Source: Rhodeus uyekii (Eukaryota; Chordata; Actinopteri; Cypriniformes; Acheilognathidae). Taken from it: DNA of 64,000 nt. The stretch spans positions 1,020,001 through 1,084,000 of the forward strand of contig JAWRVZ010000004.1 of NCBI GenBank assembly GCA_037043235.1, in the 5' to 3' direction. The notes beneath the pieces are model-generated. The model was not told where the DNA came from, made no database searches, and saw only the letters and a program-made list of their open reading frames with translations. Of this stretch, positions 55,326 to 64,000 are shown piece after piece; the stretch's first letter is position 1, and each line of letters begins with the position of its first letter. Both the position numbers and the translations under genes were made by a program.

Positions 55326-55996
55326 GATATACTCATACTTTAATGTTGTTTATGCCAAATCCTGCCCTACCATCTGAATATAACAGTAGAAATCGAAAGT
55401 CATCAGACCAGGCAATTTTTTCCAGTCTTCTATTATCCAGTTTTGGTGAGCCTGTGTGAAATGTATCATCAGTTTCCTGTTCTCCGCTGACAGGAGTGTC
55501 ATCTGGTGTGTTCTTCTGCTGCTGTAGTCCATCTGCTTCAAGGTTCGATGTGTGATGCATTCAGAGATGTTCTTTTGTAAACCTCAGTTGTAACGAAAGC
55601 ATATTTGAGACACTGTTGCCTTTCTATCAGCTCAAAGCAGTCAGGCCATTCTCCTCTGACCTCTGTCATAAACAAGATATTTTCACCCATAGAACTCCCA
55701 TCACTGGATATTTTCTCTTTTTTTGAATTTACTTTGTAAATCCTATAGATGGCTCTGCATGAAAATCCCAAAAGATCAGCAGATTCTAAAATACTTAGAC
55801 CAGCCTGTCTGGCACCAACAACCATGCCACATTCAAAGTAACTAAATTCACCTATCTTCCTCATTCTTATGCCCAGTTCGAACTTCAGCAGATTATATTA
55901 ACCATATCTAGAGTGTCTGTCATGTTATTGACTGATTAGATCTTTATGTTAATGAGTACTTGAACAGGTGTACCAAATAAAGTGGTTAGTGATTTA
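55326..55996 (-). pseudogene. Tc1-like transposase N-terminal half with terminal repeat (right part of a split element)
   Basis: Minus strand 55864-55538 encodes the N-terminal helix-turn-helix (FECGMVVGARQAGLSILESA). 55541-55350 continues in another frame (MDYSSRRTHQMTLLSAENRK, HFTQAHQNWIIEDWKK). The frame is broken several times. The right end at about 55965-55996 ('ggtgtaccaaataaagtgg') is the family's terminal inverted repeat. The homologous sequence runs out near 55326, where the left half at 44643-45072 would join after a gap of only about 45 bases of family sequence. Confidence 0.85.
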
Positions 55997-57021
55997 TAAA
56001 ACACGGTTTGAAAACATTTTTTTTGCTCAGGTAGCCATGGACAGGCGCAGTGCAGCTTACAGCAGTTGCCATATATGTTTTGGGAGTCCTTTAGGATTTG
56101 ATTGACCCTTTGTGAAATGTTTTTTTAAATATTGGAGTCAAAAAGATCAATGTCTCAGTCTTATAAAACCACTGTTTATCTTATTCTCTCCCCTTTCTTC
56201 TCACATTGAAAACAATTAGCTTGATGTGCTGTGAACCCAAGATTGGATCGGGGAGCGCTATTCTCTGTTTGTTTAATCCATTTATGTTGAGGATCTTTCA
56301 TGTTATTGTCCTTGGACCATATAACTCTACATCATTTAATACATATTGCTAACTGACTTATCTACTCTCTTGAAATACCTTAATCTTCTAAAACAATTAT
56401 AAAGACAAATACTGTTTGTACAATGGGAATAGGTAGCATTGAACAAGCAAGTAAATGTTTCAAAACAAAAAACAGTGAGGGAAAAGCGATTTAAATAGTT
56501 GTCCCTCTTACTCTGTTCATATGGTTATTGGAAAACAAAAGCCCAGATAATCTAATTTAGATACATTTGGACATTATTGGACAACCAAAGGTGAATGGTG
56601 CTTCATCTTTTTTCTTTTCTTTTATTTCTTAGGAATGTTGGCAAAATACAGTACATCCTGACATAGGGCGGCTTGGGGCATCCTTCACATATATATACAC
56701 GTTTGCAAGCATATGAGTCTTGGCAGGGAGTTACTATAGCAACTCGCTGGCCAGATGTTTCAAAGATAACTGTAAAAGCACCTGGCTGTGTGGACGTGTG
56801 CGAATACTAATTTCAGCCAGGCAAGTGTATGTGAAGGCATATAGGCATTTCATTGCAATTGTTGAATTTGTTTAGGTAAGAATGGTTGTTTTTTATGACT
56901 AATGTCTTTGAATTTATATTTGGTGTCAGACATGGAATTAGTATTGTTTCCGATTTATTGGTCCGTTTATTTGGGTGTGCATGTATGTGTTGTAAAACAT
57001 ATTTTAAAACTGTTTTCTGAG
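55997..57021. other. unassigned DNA
   Basis: No recognised feature. The minus-strand frame 56813-57214 overlaps the next transposon and is an artefact. Confidence 0.4.
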
Positions 57022-57023
57022 TA

Positions 57024-57858
57024 CAGTGGAGTTCACTTATCTCAGCATCGGTTAACTCGCCAACCCAATTATGTCGACGTTTTTGAAGTGGAACTGCCAA
57101 ACTCCCTATTTGTCTTATCTCCTCCCCTATTTGTATTTTCTTATCGGTTATGTCGATTCTTTTTTGTCGCCAAACCCTAATATCTAAAGGACAAAAGAGG
57201 GACACATTCGCCACTTCACATGGTTATCTCGTGACTAATGATCGTACCCAGTTCGATGCACATGTGCTGAGTTTGCATTGCACGTGGATCACGGTCCATG
57301 TGGTCGGTTTGTCAGTGACGCTTCTGCCGTGCAGCACTCTCTGAAGTTCAAGCACGTATCGTTCTTACGTTTCTCAATGAGCAGTGAGTGCTTCTGTTCT
57401 AACGTGCGCTCTGCTCAGCGCCGCTGCGGATTGAAGAACCCGGTTATTGAAAGACGGGATGAAGCCGAATTTGTTGAGAAAGCACATTAGACAGGCAGAA
57501 CGCAAGAAAATATGCAATCTAGTAGCTTGATGACCTCACGAATATGTAATGACTGTTTACTCTGTGAGCGAAATTGTGTTTGCAATGTTGGAGAATATAA
57601 TTAAAGGTTTGTATTGAGAATCGAGGGTGCTTTTTATTGTATAATGGTAAATCTCTGTTGTTAGTTGGTGCACATATGCCTTTTGTTTTTAGCAAACATA
57701 TACAGTGCATACATATACAGTATATACACATACCTTTTTATAGCATGCCGATCGCTTCATGAAATAAATTGGCATATTGACTGTTGGTTATCTCGATCAT
57801 CAGTTATCTCGATGCTTTTTTCAACTCCTGAGGCCGTCGATATAACTGTATTCCACTG
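57024..57858. mobile_element. complete TA-flanked non-autonomous DNA transposon, 835 bp
   Basis: Left end CAGTGGAGTTCACTTATCTC and right end 'gtataactgtattccactg'-type sequence are imperfect inverted repeats, each flanked by TA (57022-57023, 57859-57860). Subterminal 'ggttaactcg' and 'cagttatctcgatg' blocks are related. No transposase frame is conserved with the partial copies at 4246-4635 and 37122-37385. Tc1/mariner-type by target site. Confidence 0.85.
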
Positions 57859-58027
57859 TATATAAATTAGTATATATTACAGTAAATTCATAACATTACA
57901 TTTTATTCTGCTTTTTGGTGAATTATTGTAATTCCTGACATGAAACTCATGGAATGAAACTGACATGAAACTTGGTGATCATAGTCAAGTGTATGCCAAG
58001 TTAAAGATATGTGTTTTTAGTCTAGAT

Positions 58028-58529
58028 TTAAACTGACAGAGTGTGTCTGCTTCCTCGAACTTTTTTAGGAAGACTGTTCCAGAGTTTAGGACCTAAATAG
58101 GAAAAGGATCGACCGCCAGTAGATGACTTTAATATTCTAGGTATTATCAGCAGGTCAGTATTTTGGGATTGCAATAGACGTGAAGGACTATAATGTGTTA
58201 AGAGATCAGTCAAGTACTGGGGAGCTAAAAAATGTAATGCTTTGTAAGTAATTCGCTGTTTAAGTATTCGGTGTTTAATAGGAAGCCAATGCAGGTTCTC
58301 ATACTTCCTGGTGGACCAGCTGGAATTTGTTTATTAAGCATGCAGTGCAACCACCTAGTAGAGCATTACAATAATCTAGCCTTGAACTCATGAACACATG
58401 AACTAACTTTTCCGCATTTGTCATTGAGAGGATACGTTGTAAAAATGCCATTTTACAGATGCTAGAAACGTGGCTTTCAAATGCAAGAATGGTATCAAAG
58501 AGCACACCCAGGTTTCTAACTGACGACAA
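58028..58529 (-). pseudogene. LINE reverse transcriptase C-terminal remnant
   Basis: Two broken open frames, 58529-58299 and 58213-58028, give the RT thumb and C-terminal domain of an L2/CR1-clade LINE. The stretch between them is frameshifted. No activity expected. Confidence 0.85.
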
Positions 58530-58560
58530 ACACTTGACATCGAGTGTTAGGCACTAGTCT

Positions 58561-58790
58561 TGTCACAGACATTAACGGGGAGGACTCAAGTGCAGAGTGA
58601 AAAGGAGGGATTTATTACAATAAAGAAATAAACAAACACCAGGATTACATAGGGAACACATGAGCAGAGACAGATGGGCTCAATTAAGGGAAACGAGGGA
58701 ACAAGATGGGTGGCGTTTCACAATCACAAGACACAAACGGGCAGTGTCAGAGCTCTGTCAACTAACGCACTAGAAACCCAAACTGAAGTC
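58561..58790 (-). mobile_element. truncated LTR inside the LINE
   Basis: Starts TGTCACAGACATTAACGGGG and shares with the solo LTR at 36703-37078 the blocks 'ctcaattaaggg', 'gtttcacaatca' and 'cagtgtcagagctctgtcaa'. The final roughly 16 bases (through TGACA) are missing and the middle is shortened. No target duplication visible. Confidence 0.75.
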
Positions 58791-59203
58791 CAGGTTTTAA
58801 CATGCTGAACTTTTTGGACTAGAGTTTCTGTTTTTGTTTTTTTTAGAATTAATTAGTAGAAAGTTATTAGTCATCCATTTTTTTTTACCAGTTATGCCTT
58901 CTGTTAATTTAGTGAATTGGTACATTTAATCAGGATCAGAAAAAATATAGAGCTGATTATCATCAGCGTAACAGTGAAAACGTCTCAGGTTACGTATGTA
59001 ACCATAGTTCCCTGAGAGGGAACGAGACGCTGCGTCATAGCACTGTGGGAACGCCCTGCATCATCAACTCTTGAAGCACAATAGAAAACACCTGTGAGAG
59101 TGACGTGAAAGTCGTCATGAGCCAGGATAAAAGGCACGCCCAACCCGGAACCGGCAGCTTAAGCGGAGTCTGAAACAAGCCCGCATGCGTAGGCGCTAGG
59201 CTA

Positions 59204-59308
59204 ATGACGCAGCGTCTCGTTCCCTCTCAGGGAGCTATGGTTACATACGTAACCTGAGACGTTCCCTTTCAAGGGAACTTCGAGCTGCGTCATAGCACTG
59301 TGGGAACG
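59204..59308 (-). repeat. internal complementary region of DIRS copy 4
   Basis: 59204-59263 complements the element's right end, and 59261-59308 its left end. The two overlap in GTT. Same architecture as copies 1 and 2 although the sequence has diverged. Confidence 0.9.
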
Positions 59309-60132
59309 ATATACCAACGCCACCGAGCGCCGAAGAATGCTGCCAAACGTGCTCCAGCGGAGATGTTCTGGCACCCTCGAGAAGACCAGCCCCTCAAGGT
59401 GAGATAGCCTCAGCTAACGCCTGCCTCATTGAGTGATCTGCATGGCCCACCGGGCCTCAACCCCAAGTAAGCCACAGCCAGTGCTCGCACCGGGCTGCAG
59501 ACCTCCTGACCAATGACGAGAGGGGAAACCCCCGCAGTAAGAGGTCTAGCCCTCCTCCAGCCTCAGCCAGGGAGAGAAAAGACCCGCAGGGGACCCAGCG
59601 CGAAGACCGGCCTCACAACCTCAGTTGCGAGCCGAACCTCCGTTGCGGTAGCCACCCTCGGCCCAGCAAAGCGAGCCTGGGAAGTACAAGGGGAAAAAAA
59701 ACCCGTTTCACACGCACCCCCAGGACACCCGAGGTGGAGGCCCTCCGGGGAGGGACCACCGCACCTCAAGCGCGTCGCCAGCACCAGCCGTGGAGCAGCC
59801 ACCAATCAAGTGTAGGCGCGGTGAACCCGAAATACTCAAGGGGACTTAAGCACTGCTGTGCTGCCCGGCCCAGATCTGTACATAGCGAGAGTCGAACCTG
59901 ACTTGAGGCACTCTCGAAATAGTCTGGTTTGAGGCACTTGCCTAGGGGTCACTGTATCGCCAAGGAGGTCCATCACGCACCAGGCTACAACAACCGCAGG
60001 GGCTTAGGCCAAGCCACGGCTGGAGCTACTACCACGCACCAGGAAGTGGTTTCTAGAGAAAACAGGCCACAACCCAGTGACGCGTAGAACCTCCCTCAGA
60101 AGGTGGGTACGTCCAGCAACAGGGTAATATCG

Positions 60133-60410
60133 GTGCGCCCGGGGCCTCCCAGGCTAACCCCGACAACACCCTGGAGACGCCTAGGGGGATGGCCCCCCGA
60201 AGGGGATCCAGGCACCCTAGTGAACGCGTCACAACTTGCTGGCTGACAGGACCATGAGGAATATATCGGACATATCAGCAATAGGGGAACGTCTAAGTGC
60301 CCGGGGCCCCCCGGGTTAACACTGACAACACCCTGGCGACGCCTAGGTGAATGGTCCCCCGAAGGGGATCCGAGCCATCCTAGAAACCGTCACAAATACT
60401 GCCTGACACC
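60133..60410. repeat. imperfect direct repeat, about 115 bp, offset about 164 bp
   Basis: 'gacaacaccctgg' with 'gacgcctagg' and 'cccccgaaggggatcc' occurs at 60133-60250 and again at 60297-60410, inside the unrecognised interior of DIRS copy 4. Confidence 0.85.
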
Positions 60411-60699
60411 AAGAAAGGTAACACAAAGATATGCCCTGGATACATATATATGCTTATCAGAGCCGCCCAACGAGCCAGAGGGAATGAAGAGGAGCAAAAA
60501 CAAACCACCAACCGCACGCATGCGCCGCATCAGAGTACTGATGAATATGGGTGGTGCTTGCACGTTCATCCCAAATACAGCCTCAAGAGAGGTTTGACAT
60601 ATATCAACACAGGGCTGAATGGTCTAGGAACCTCCTCGGAGGGGCGACCCCACAAGGCCGCCTGAAAAAACTGCGCAACCAACCCCGAAGCGCTGGTAC

Positions 60700-60770
60700 G
60701 CTAAAACATATATATATATATGTAACTCTTTCCTCTTTTTTTTTTCTTTTTTCTTTTTTTTTTCAAGTAA
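60700..60770. repeat. (TA)n and T-rich simple repeat
   Basis: (TA) units at about 60709-60722 and long T runs at 60737-60764, just after the gag stop of DIRS copy 4 (minus strand). Confidence 0.85.
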
Positions 60771-60774
60771 AGAG

Positions 60775-61906
60775 TCACGGCCTCTTGCTCAAGGCCTTTC
60801 CTCCCCTCCTTCTCGCTTGAAGGGTAGCTCTCAGGTCTTGCGTCCGCCTGTCCGCGCCCCCAGACTCATCCGGAGGCTGCCGAGTCGCTACACTACGCCT
60901 CTGCGCGTAGCGATAGGAAGAGGTACTGGGTCGCGAATGCTTATCATACAAGCGAGGCAGGAAAGACTGAAAAGCCTCCTTCTGTTTGGAGGCCACTTGA
61001 AATTTATCTACTATGGTCTCCACGGCGCCGCCGAAGAGACCGGAGGACACAAATGGAGCATCGAGCAGTACACTTTTCTCTCCGTCCTTCAGGGATGTGA
61101 GCCCCACCCAAAGGTGCCTTTCTATAGCCACCATGGAAGCCATAACGCTCCCAACTGCCCGCGCTGTCTCCTTGGAGACACGCAGGGCCAGGTCTGACAC
61201 TCTACGAAGCTCAGCAATAGAGTCAGGGTTTGTTTCCAAATCACCCTGACCCAAGTCACTGAGAAGCTCCGCCTGATAAGCCTGTAGCAGCGAGGCGGTG
61301 TGAAGGCACCCCGCTGCCTGGCTTGCTGCCGAAAAACCCCGCCCTGCCAGAGAGGAAGATATCCTCAACTGCTTGGACGGGAGCGATGGGGTATTTATTG
61401 AAGATGAGGACGGCGCGAGATAACTGGCTAAGGCGTTCTCAACCTTGGGTAACCCCCCATACCCGGCAGCTGACGCCCCTTGAACTGTAGAGTACAACGC
61501 TGAACCCTTCGTGCTCACTCTGTGAGATGCAGGTCTCGACCATGACCTCGACACCTCAGTGTGAAGGTCAGGTATGAAGGGAAGATACTGGCGCCTCACA
61601 GCCGCCCCTACGAGGGCGCTCAGTTTCGTGCTCAACCGGCCACGGAATGCCAAGCCTAGATTGAGCCTCCTCAAAGACTGCGAGACGCGAGCGCAGAATG
61701 CTCTTCTCCCAAACAATAAACACATAAAGTGTGCGTGTCCCCGCCTGTGATAAACCGCGGACAGGGAAACACGCAGCGCTTAAATGTTTCAGACATTTCA
61801 GATCACGAACACTCACACAGACAGTCTTCTCGTGCTTGTTGAAGACGACAAAGCTGCCGGTTCCAGGTTGGGCGTGCCTTTTATCCTGGCTCATGACGAC
61901 TTTCAC
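60775..61906 (-). pseudogene. gag: Gag-like gene of DIRS copy 4, frameshifted at its 5' end
   Basis: The frame 61725-60775 (316 codons) is open. It carries the conserved DIRS Gag block YLPFIPDLHTEVSRSWSRPA, then ALASYLAPSSSSINTPSLPS, the Ala-rich AASQAAGCLHTASLLQAYQAE and a basic C-terminus (RRRGGKALSKRP), all clearly homologous to copy 1. The Cys/His module upstream is in another frame (61906-61568: HLSAACFPVRGLSQAG then SILRSRLAVFEEAQ), with one or more small indels near 61700-61760. The protein identity to copy 1 is partial, so this is a separate family, not a recent derivative. Confidence 0.85.
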
Positions 61907-62117
61907 GTCACTCTCACAGGTGTTTTCTATTGTGCTTCAAGAGTTGATGACGCGGGGCGTTCCCACAGTGCTATGACGCAGCTCGAAGTTCCCTTGAAAG
62001 GGAACTATTGCTATGCTTCCTAATGATTGCACCCAAAGGAAGCATGTACAGGGTAAAAAGCAACAGTTCTAGCACTGAATCTTGAGGAACTCCATACTGA
62101 ACCGTTTTCGATATGAT

Positions 62118-62195
62118 CGATACGTATGTAACAACTGTTCCCAGAGAGGAAATGAGATGCTGTGTTGAATCGCTAAGGGAATGCTTTCGTGAAGC
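62118..62195. repeat. remnant of a DIRS terminal repeat
   Basis: 'tacgtatgtaacaactgttcccagagagg' region followed by 'gagatgctgtgtt' and 'aagggaatgc' aligns with the outer right end of DIRS copy 4 (58990-59055) with about 15-20% differences. No DIRS interior follows, so it is a solo or truncated end. It marks the broken 5' edge of the LINE. Confidence 0.65.
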
Positions 62196-64000
62196 AATGT
62201 GAAATAAATCGAACGATTGTGGAATGATTGCATTATATCACATTAATGAACATACACTGTATTATTATATGATATATATATTTTTTTCTGTTTTTTAAAT
62301 ATTATATATTTTATATAAAAATATATTTGAATTTTTTTTTATATCTCATGTTTTTATCCAGTGTATATTTTAAAAAGCTATTTGGCCAATTGCACTTTTG
62401 CAATTGCAATTTTTTTTTTCTTGTAGGCGTATATTCATATTGGAGATTAAAAAGTTTTGGATTAATGACACAAGTTACGTTATTAAAGTGTCCATCACAA
62501 ACTTGCTTTAAACAACTACCACAGATGGCCCTAAATTATGAGCTGAATTTGGCAATACTATAAAAGCATTCCTCATCGCTGTTGCCAAAAAAATGAAGAG
62601 AACGTCCTTTTTACTGTTTTCAAAGATGCCCAAATCTGTGAACTCATGGATTTATTTGCCAAACTAAGAAGAAACTCATACACCACTAAGGCTACTAAGC
62701 TGATCCACTTGGCAGATCTGAAATGAAGATACACAAAGGGCTGAAGGCTTTATCATACTGTCCTACACCTTAATTCCTGCTGACTCCATGTCGTCTTTCA
62801 GGTTCTAGAAGCAAGATGTACCTGCTCTACTGCATCAAATAACTTCTTTGAGGCTGACCTTTTTACAATACAGTTCACCTACCTCTGATACCACAAGAAG
62901 ATTTCTTAAAATGCTTTAAAGACACTTTTGCTGCATGAGAGGCGCAGAGTGCACCCAGGACAGCTTGTGATCAAGACTCAGTGTTCTAAACGAGGGAAAA
63001 AATATCCAGGGATAGTATCTCTGCTGACTGAGTGCAGTAGCATTTCTGAGTGCCTATCAGAAGGACCTCAAAGAAAATAAATAAATTAAACAGCTCCTAG
63101 TGGAGCATTTTACTTTTCACAGCAGAGGCTTGAGCTCGAACTATTGATTTGGCTGCAGTTAGTACCTGTTAATGTCATTCTGACAACAATATTAGGTAGT
63201 TGTTTGAGCTAGTGTGAGGTCCGCTTTATTTTCTTCAAAAGTATATCTACCCATTTGCAAAGATTTCATTCATATAGGATATATTGGTATTAATATACAT
63301 TATTAAACTGTTATCATATATAACCATAAAGTGTAGTTTTCAATACTCTCTGAGAAGACATTATTACTATTGAAATGAGAAAGATGGTGTATTTATTTTT
63401 TACATTTCCGAACGAAAACCCATTTGAAAACATATATTTGACACAAGATGAAAACAATACATTATATAATAATTAGATTCTAATACCTAATTGCTATGAA
63501 ACAACAGCTGTTTATCAGCAGTAAGAAATTGTAGTTGGATGTCAAAAACTTGACAGGGCTTGAAACAACAGCACCTGTTTTGTTGCAATGTTTTACTCAG
63601 ATATATATATAAAAAAACTGTAAGAACAAGCAATGAATCTGTTGTTTATGAACATTTAAATATGATTTTAAAACATTTAATTTAAATTATAAAACATCTC
63701 AAAGCAGAACATCCACGCCACGTGTCTTTGTGTTTATTAGTCTATGATATAAGGGTCCATTACACAACCTGGCATGCTATAGTAGTTTTCCATGTCAGAT
63801 TTGTGCTTGTAAGTAATGAAAGTAAAAATTATTATTGTAAAGATTATTTAATTTTAATACAGGATCTTTTTCAGTACATTGTTTCAACTAAATAAACTTG
63901 TTTATTTCTTGTTTGCATATGTAGGGTTGCCAGACATAGCTGCAAGATGGACTATTCCACTTCTAGTGCCCCATTTCTTCAGCCATTGTCTCCCCAGTGT
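62196..64000. other. unassigned AT-rich DNA
   Basis: No gene, RNA or repeat boundary I can support. Confidence 0.4.

Larger units (their letters stand above)
59310..60770 (-). other. unrecognised interior of DIRS copy 4
   Basis: A 1.46-kb GC-rich segment between gag and the internal complementary region, where pol and recombinase should lie. The edges are recognisable: the start (60770-60600) resembles the gag-pol linker of copy 1 ('cctccgaggaggttcctaga'), and the end matches 'ggtggcgttggtat'. Between them I see no domain. Frames at 59513-59815 and 59563-59805 overlap on opposite strands and look like GC-rich artefacts. One block ('ggaagtggtttctagag') weakly resembles RT sequence of copies 1 and 2, so it may be a rearranged pol remnant. 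Confidence 0.5.
58979..62005 (-). mobile_element. non-autonomous DIRS element of a second family (copy 4)
   Basis: Bounded by AAC at 58979-58981 and 62003-62005. Inverted terminal repeats (58979-59190 and about 61855-62005) share 'cactgtgggaacg' through 'gagccaggataaaaggcac' with only a few differences. An internal complementary region lies at 59204-59308 with its junction GTT at 59261-59263. It keeps a Gag frame but no RT, RNase H or recombinase that I can recognise. At 3,027 bp it is about 2.1 kb shorter than copy 1. It would depend on enzymes from another element. Confidence 0.9.
57985..62112 (-). mobile_element. decayed L2/CR1-like LINE, interrupted by two later elements
   Basis: Minus strand: RT motif 'YGVPQDSVL' and 'LLFTLYMLPLG' lie at 62112-62006. 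The catalytic YADD box follows on the other side of the DIRS insertion, at about 58970-58955. A later palm/thumb region is at 58529-58299 (VRNLGVLFDTILAFESHVSSICK, FMSSRLDYCNALLGG). The C-terminal tail 'GRSFSYLGPKLWNSLPKKVRGS' is at 58213-58028. Many stops show it is dead. It is interrupted by an LTR fragment (58561-58790) and a DIRS element (58979-62005). The 5' half of the LINE is missing. Confidence 0.85.

Noticed and set aside
59513..59815. 100-codon Arg/Pro/Gly-rich frame as a new protein of DIRS copy 4
   Set aside because: It is antisense to the element, overlaps an open frame on the other strand, and has GC-driven composition.

Overview
This is a stretch of an animal nuclear genome, most likely a teleost fish and probably a cyprinid (inference from the repeat families; no host gene confirms it). 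The background is AT-rich and non-coding, with CA/CT/TA microsatellites, short inverted-repeat DNA transposons, tRNA- and 5S-derived SINEs, Tc1/mariner remnants and several tyrosine-recombinase retrotransposons of the DIRS order. I recognise no host protein-coding exon. All long open reading frames belong to mobile elements.

Layout. 1-10018: AT-rich DNA with a transposase-like relic (297-659), a CT/CA microsatellite (about 2 kb), an LTR-like fragment (3.1-3.5 kb), a partial TA-flanked element (4.2-4.6 kb), a complete 772-bp TA-flanked element with an internal 25-bp minisatellite (6736-7507), a SINE and a long inverted repeat (9.2-9.8 kb). 10019-15178: a nearly intact DIRS1-like retrotransposon (gag, RT, RNase H, tyrosine recombinase) with complete inverted terminal repeats and an internal complementary region. 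15.2-26.8 kb: mostly unassigned DNA with SINE pieces, a 322-bp TTAA-flanked palindromic element, a decayed mariner element and simple repeats. 26.9-28.7 kb: a decayed 3' DIRS fragment. 28.7-44.6 kb: mostly unassigned, with a 5S-rRNA-derived SINE, a solo LTR with 5-bp target duplication, and further short repeats.

44.6-56.0 kb reads as nested insertions. Two complementary halves of one Tc1-like element (44.64-45.07 and 55.33-56.0 kb) flank about 10 kb of later insertions. Within these, a hAT-type element with an 8-bp duplication (45231-51327) itself contains a defective minus-strand DIRS copy (45612-50421). The gag region of that DIRS copy carries a tRNA-Asp-like insertion. 57.0-57.9 kb holds the best copy of a second TA-flanked non-autonomous family. 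58.0-62.1 kb is a decayed L2/CR1-like LINE interrupted inside its reverse transcriptase by a second, non-autonomous DIRS family (58979-62005). The last 1.8 kb is unassigned.

The best-supported mechanistic observation is that all three complete DIRS elements are bounded by the same trinucleotide, GTT/AAC. It occurs once at the junction inside each element's internal complementary region and once on each side of each insertion. In the LINE insertion, keeping one GTT and removing the element leaves the host LINE frame open. This is what tyrosine-recombinase integration of a circular intermediate predicts.
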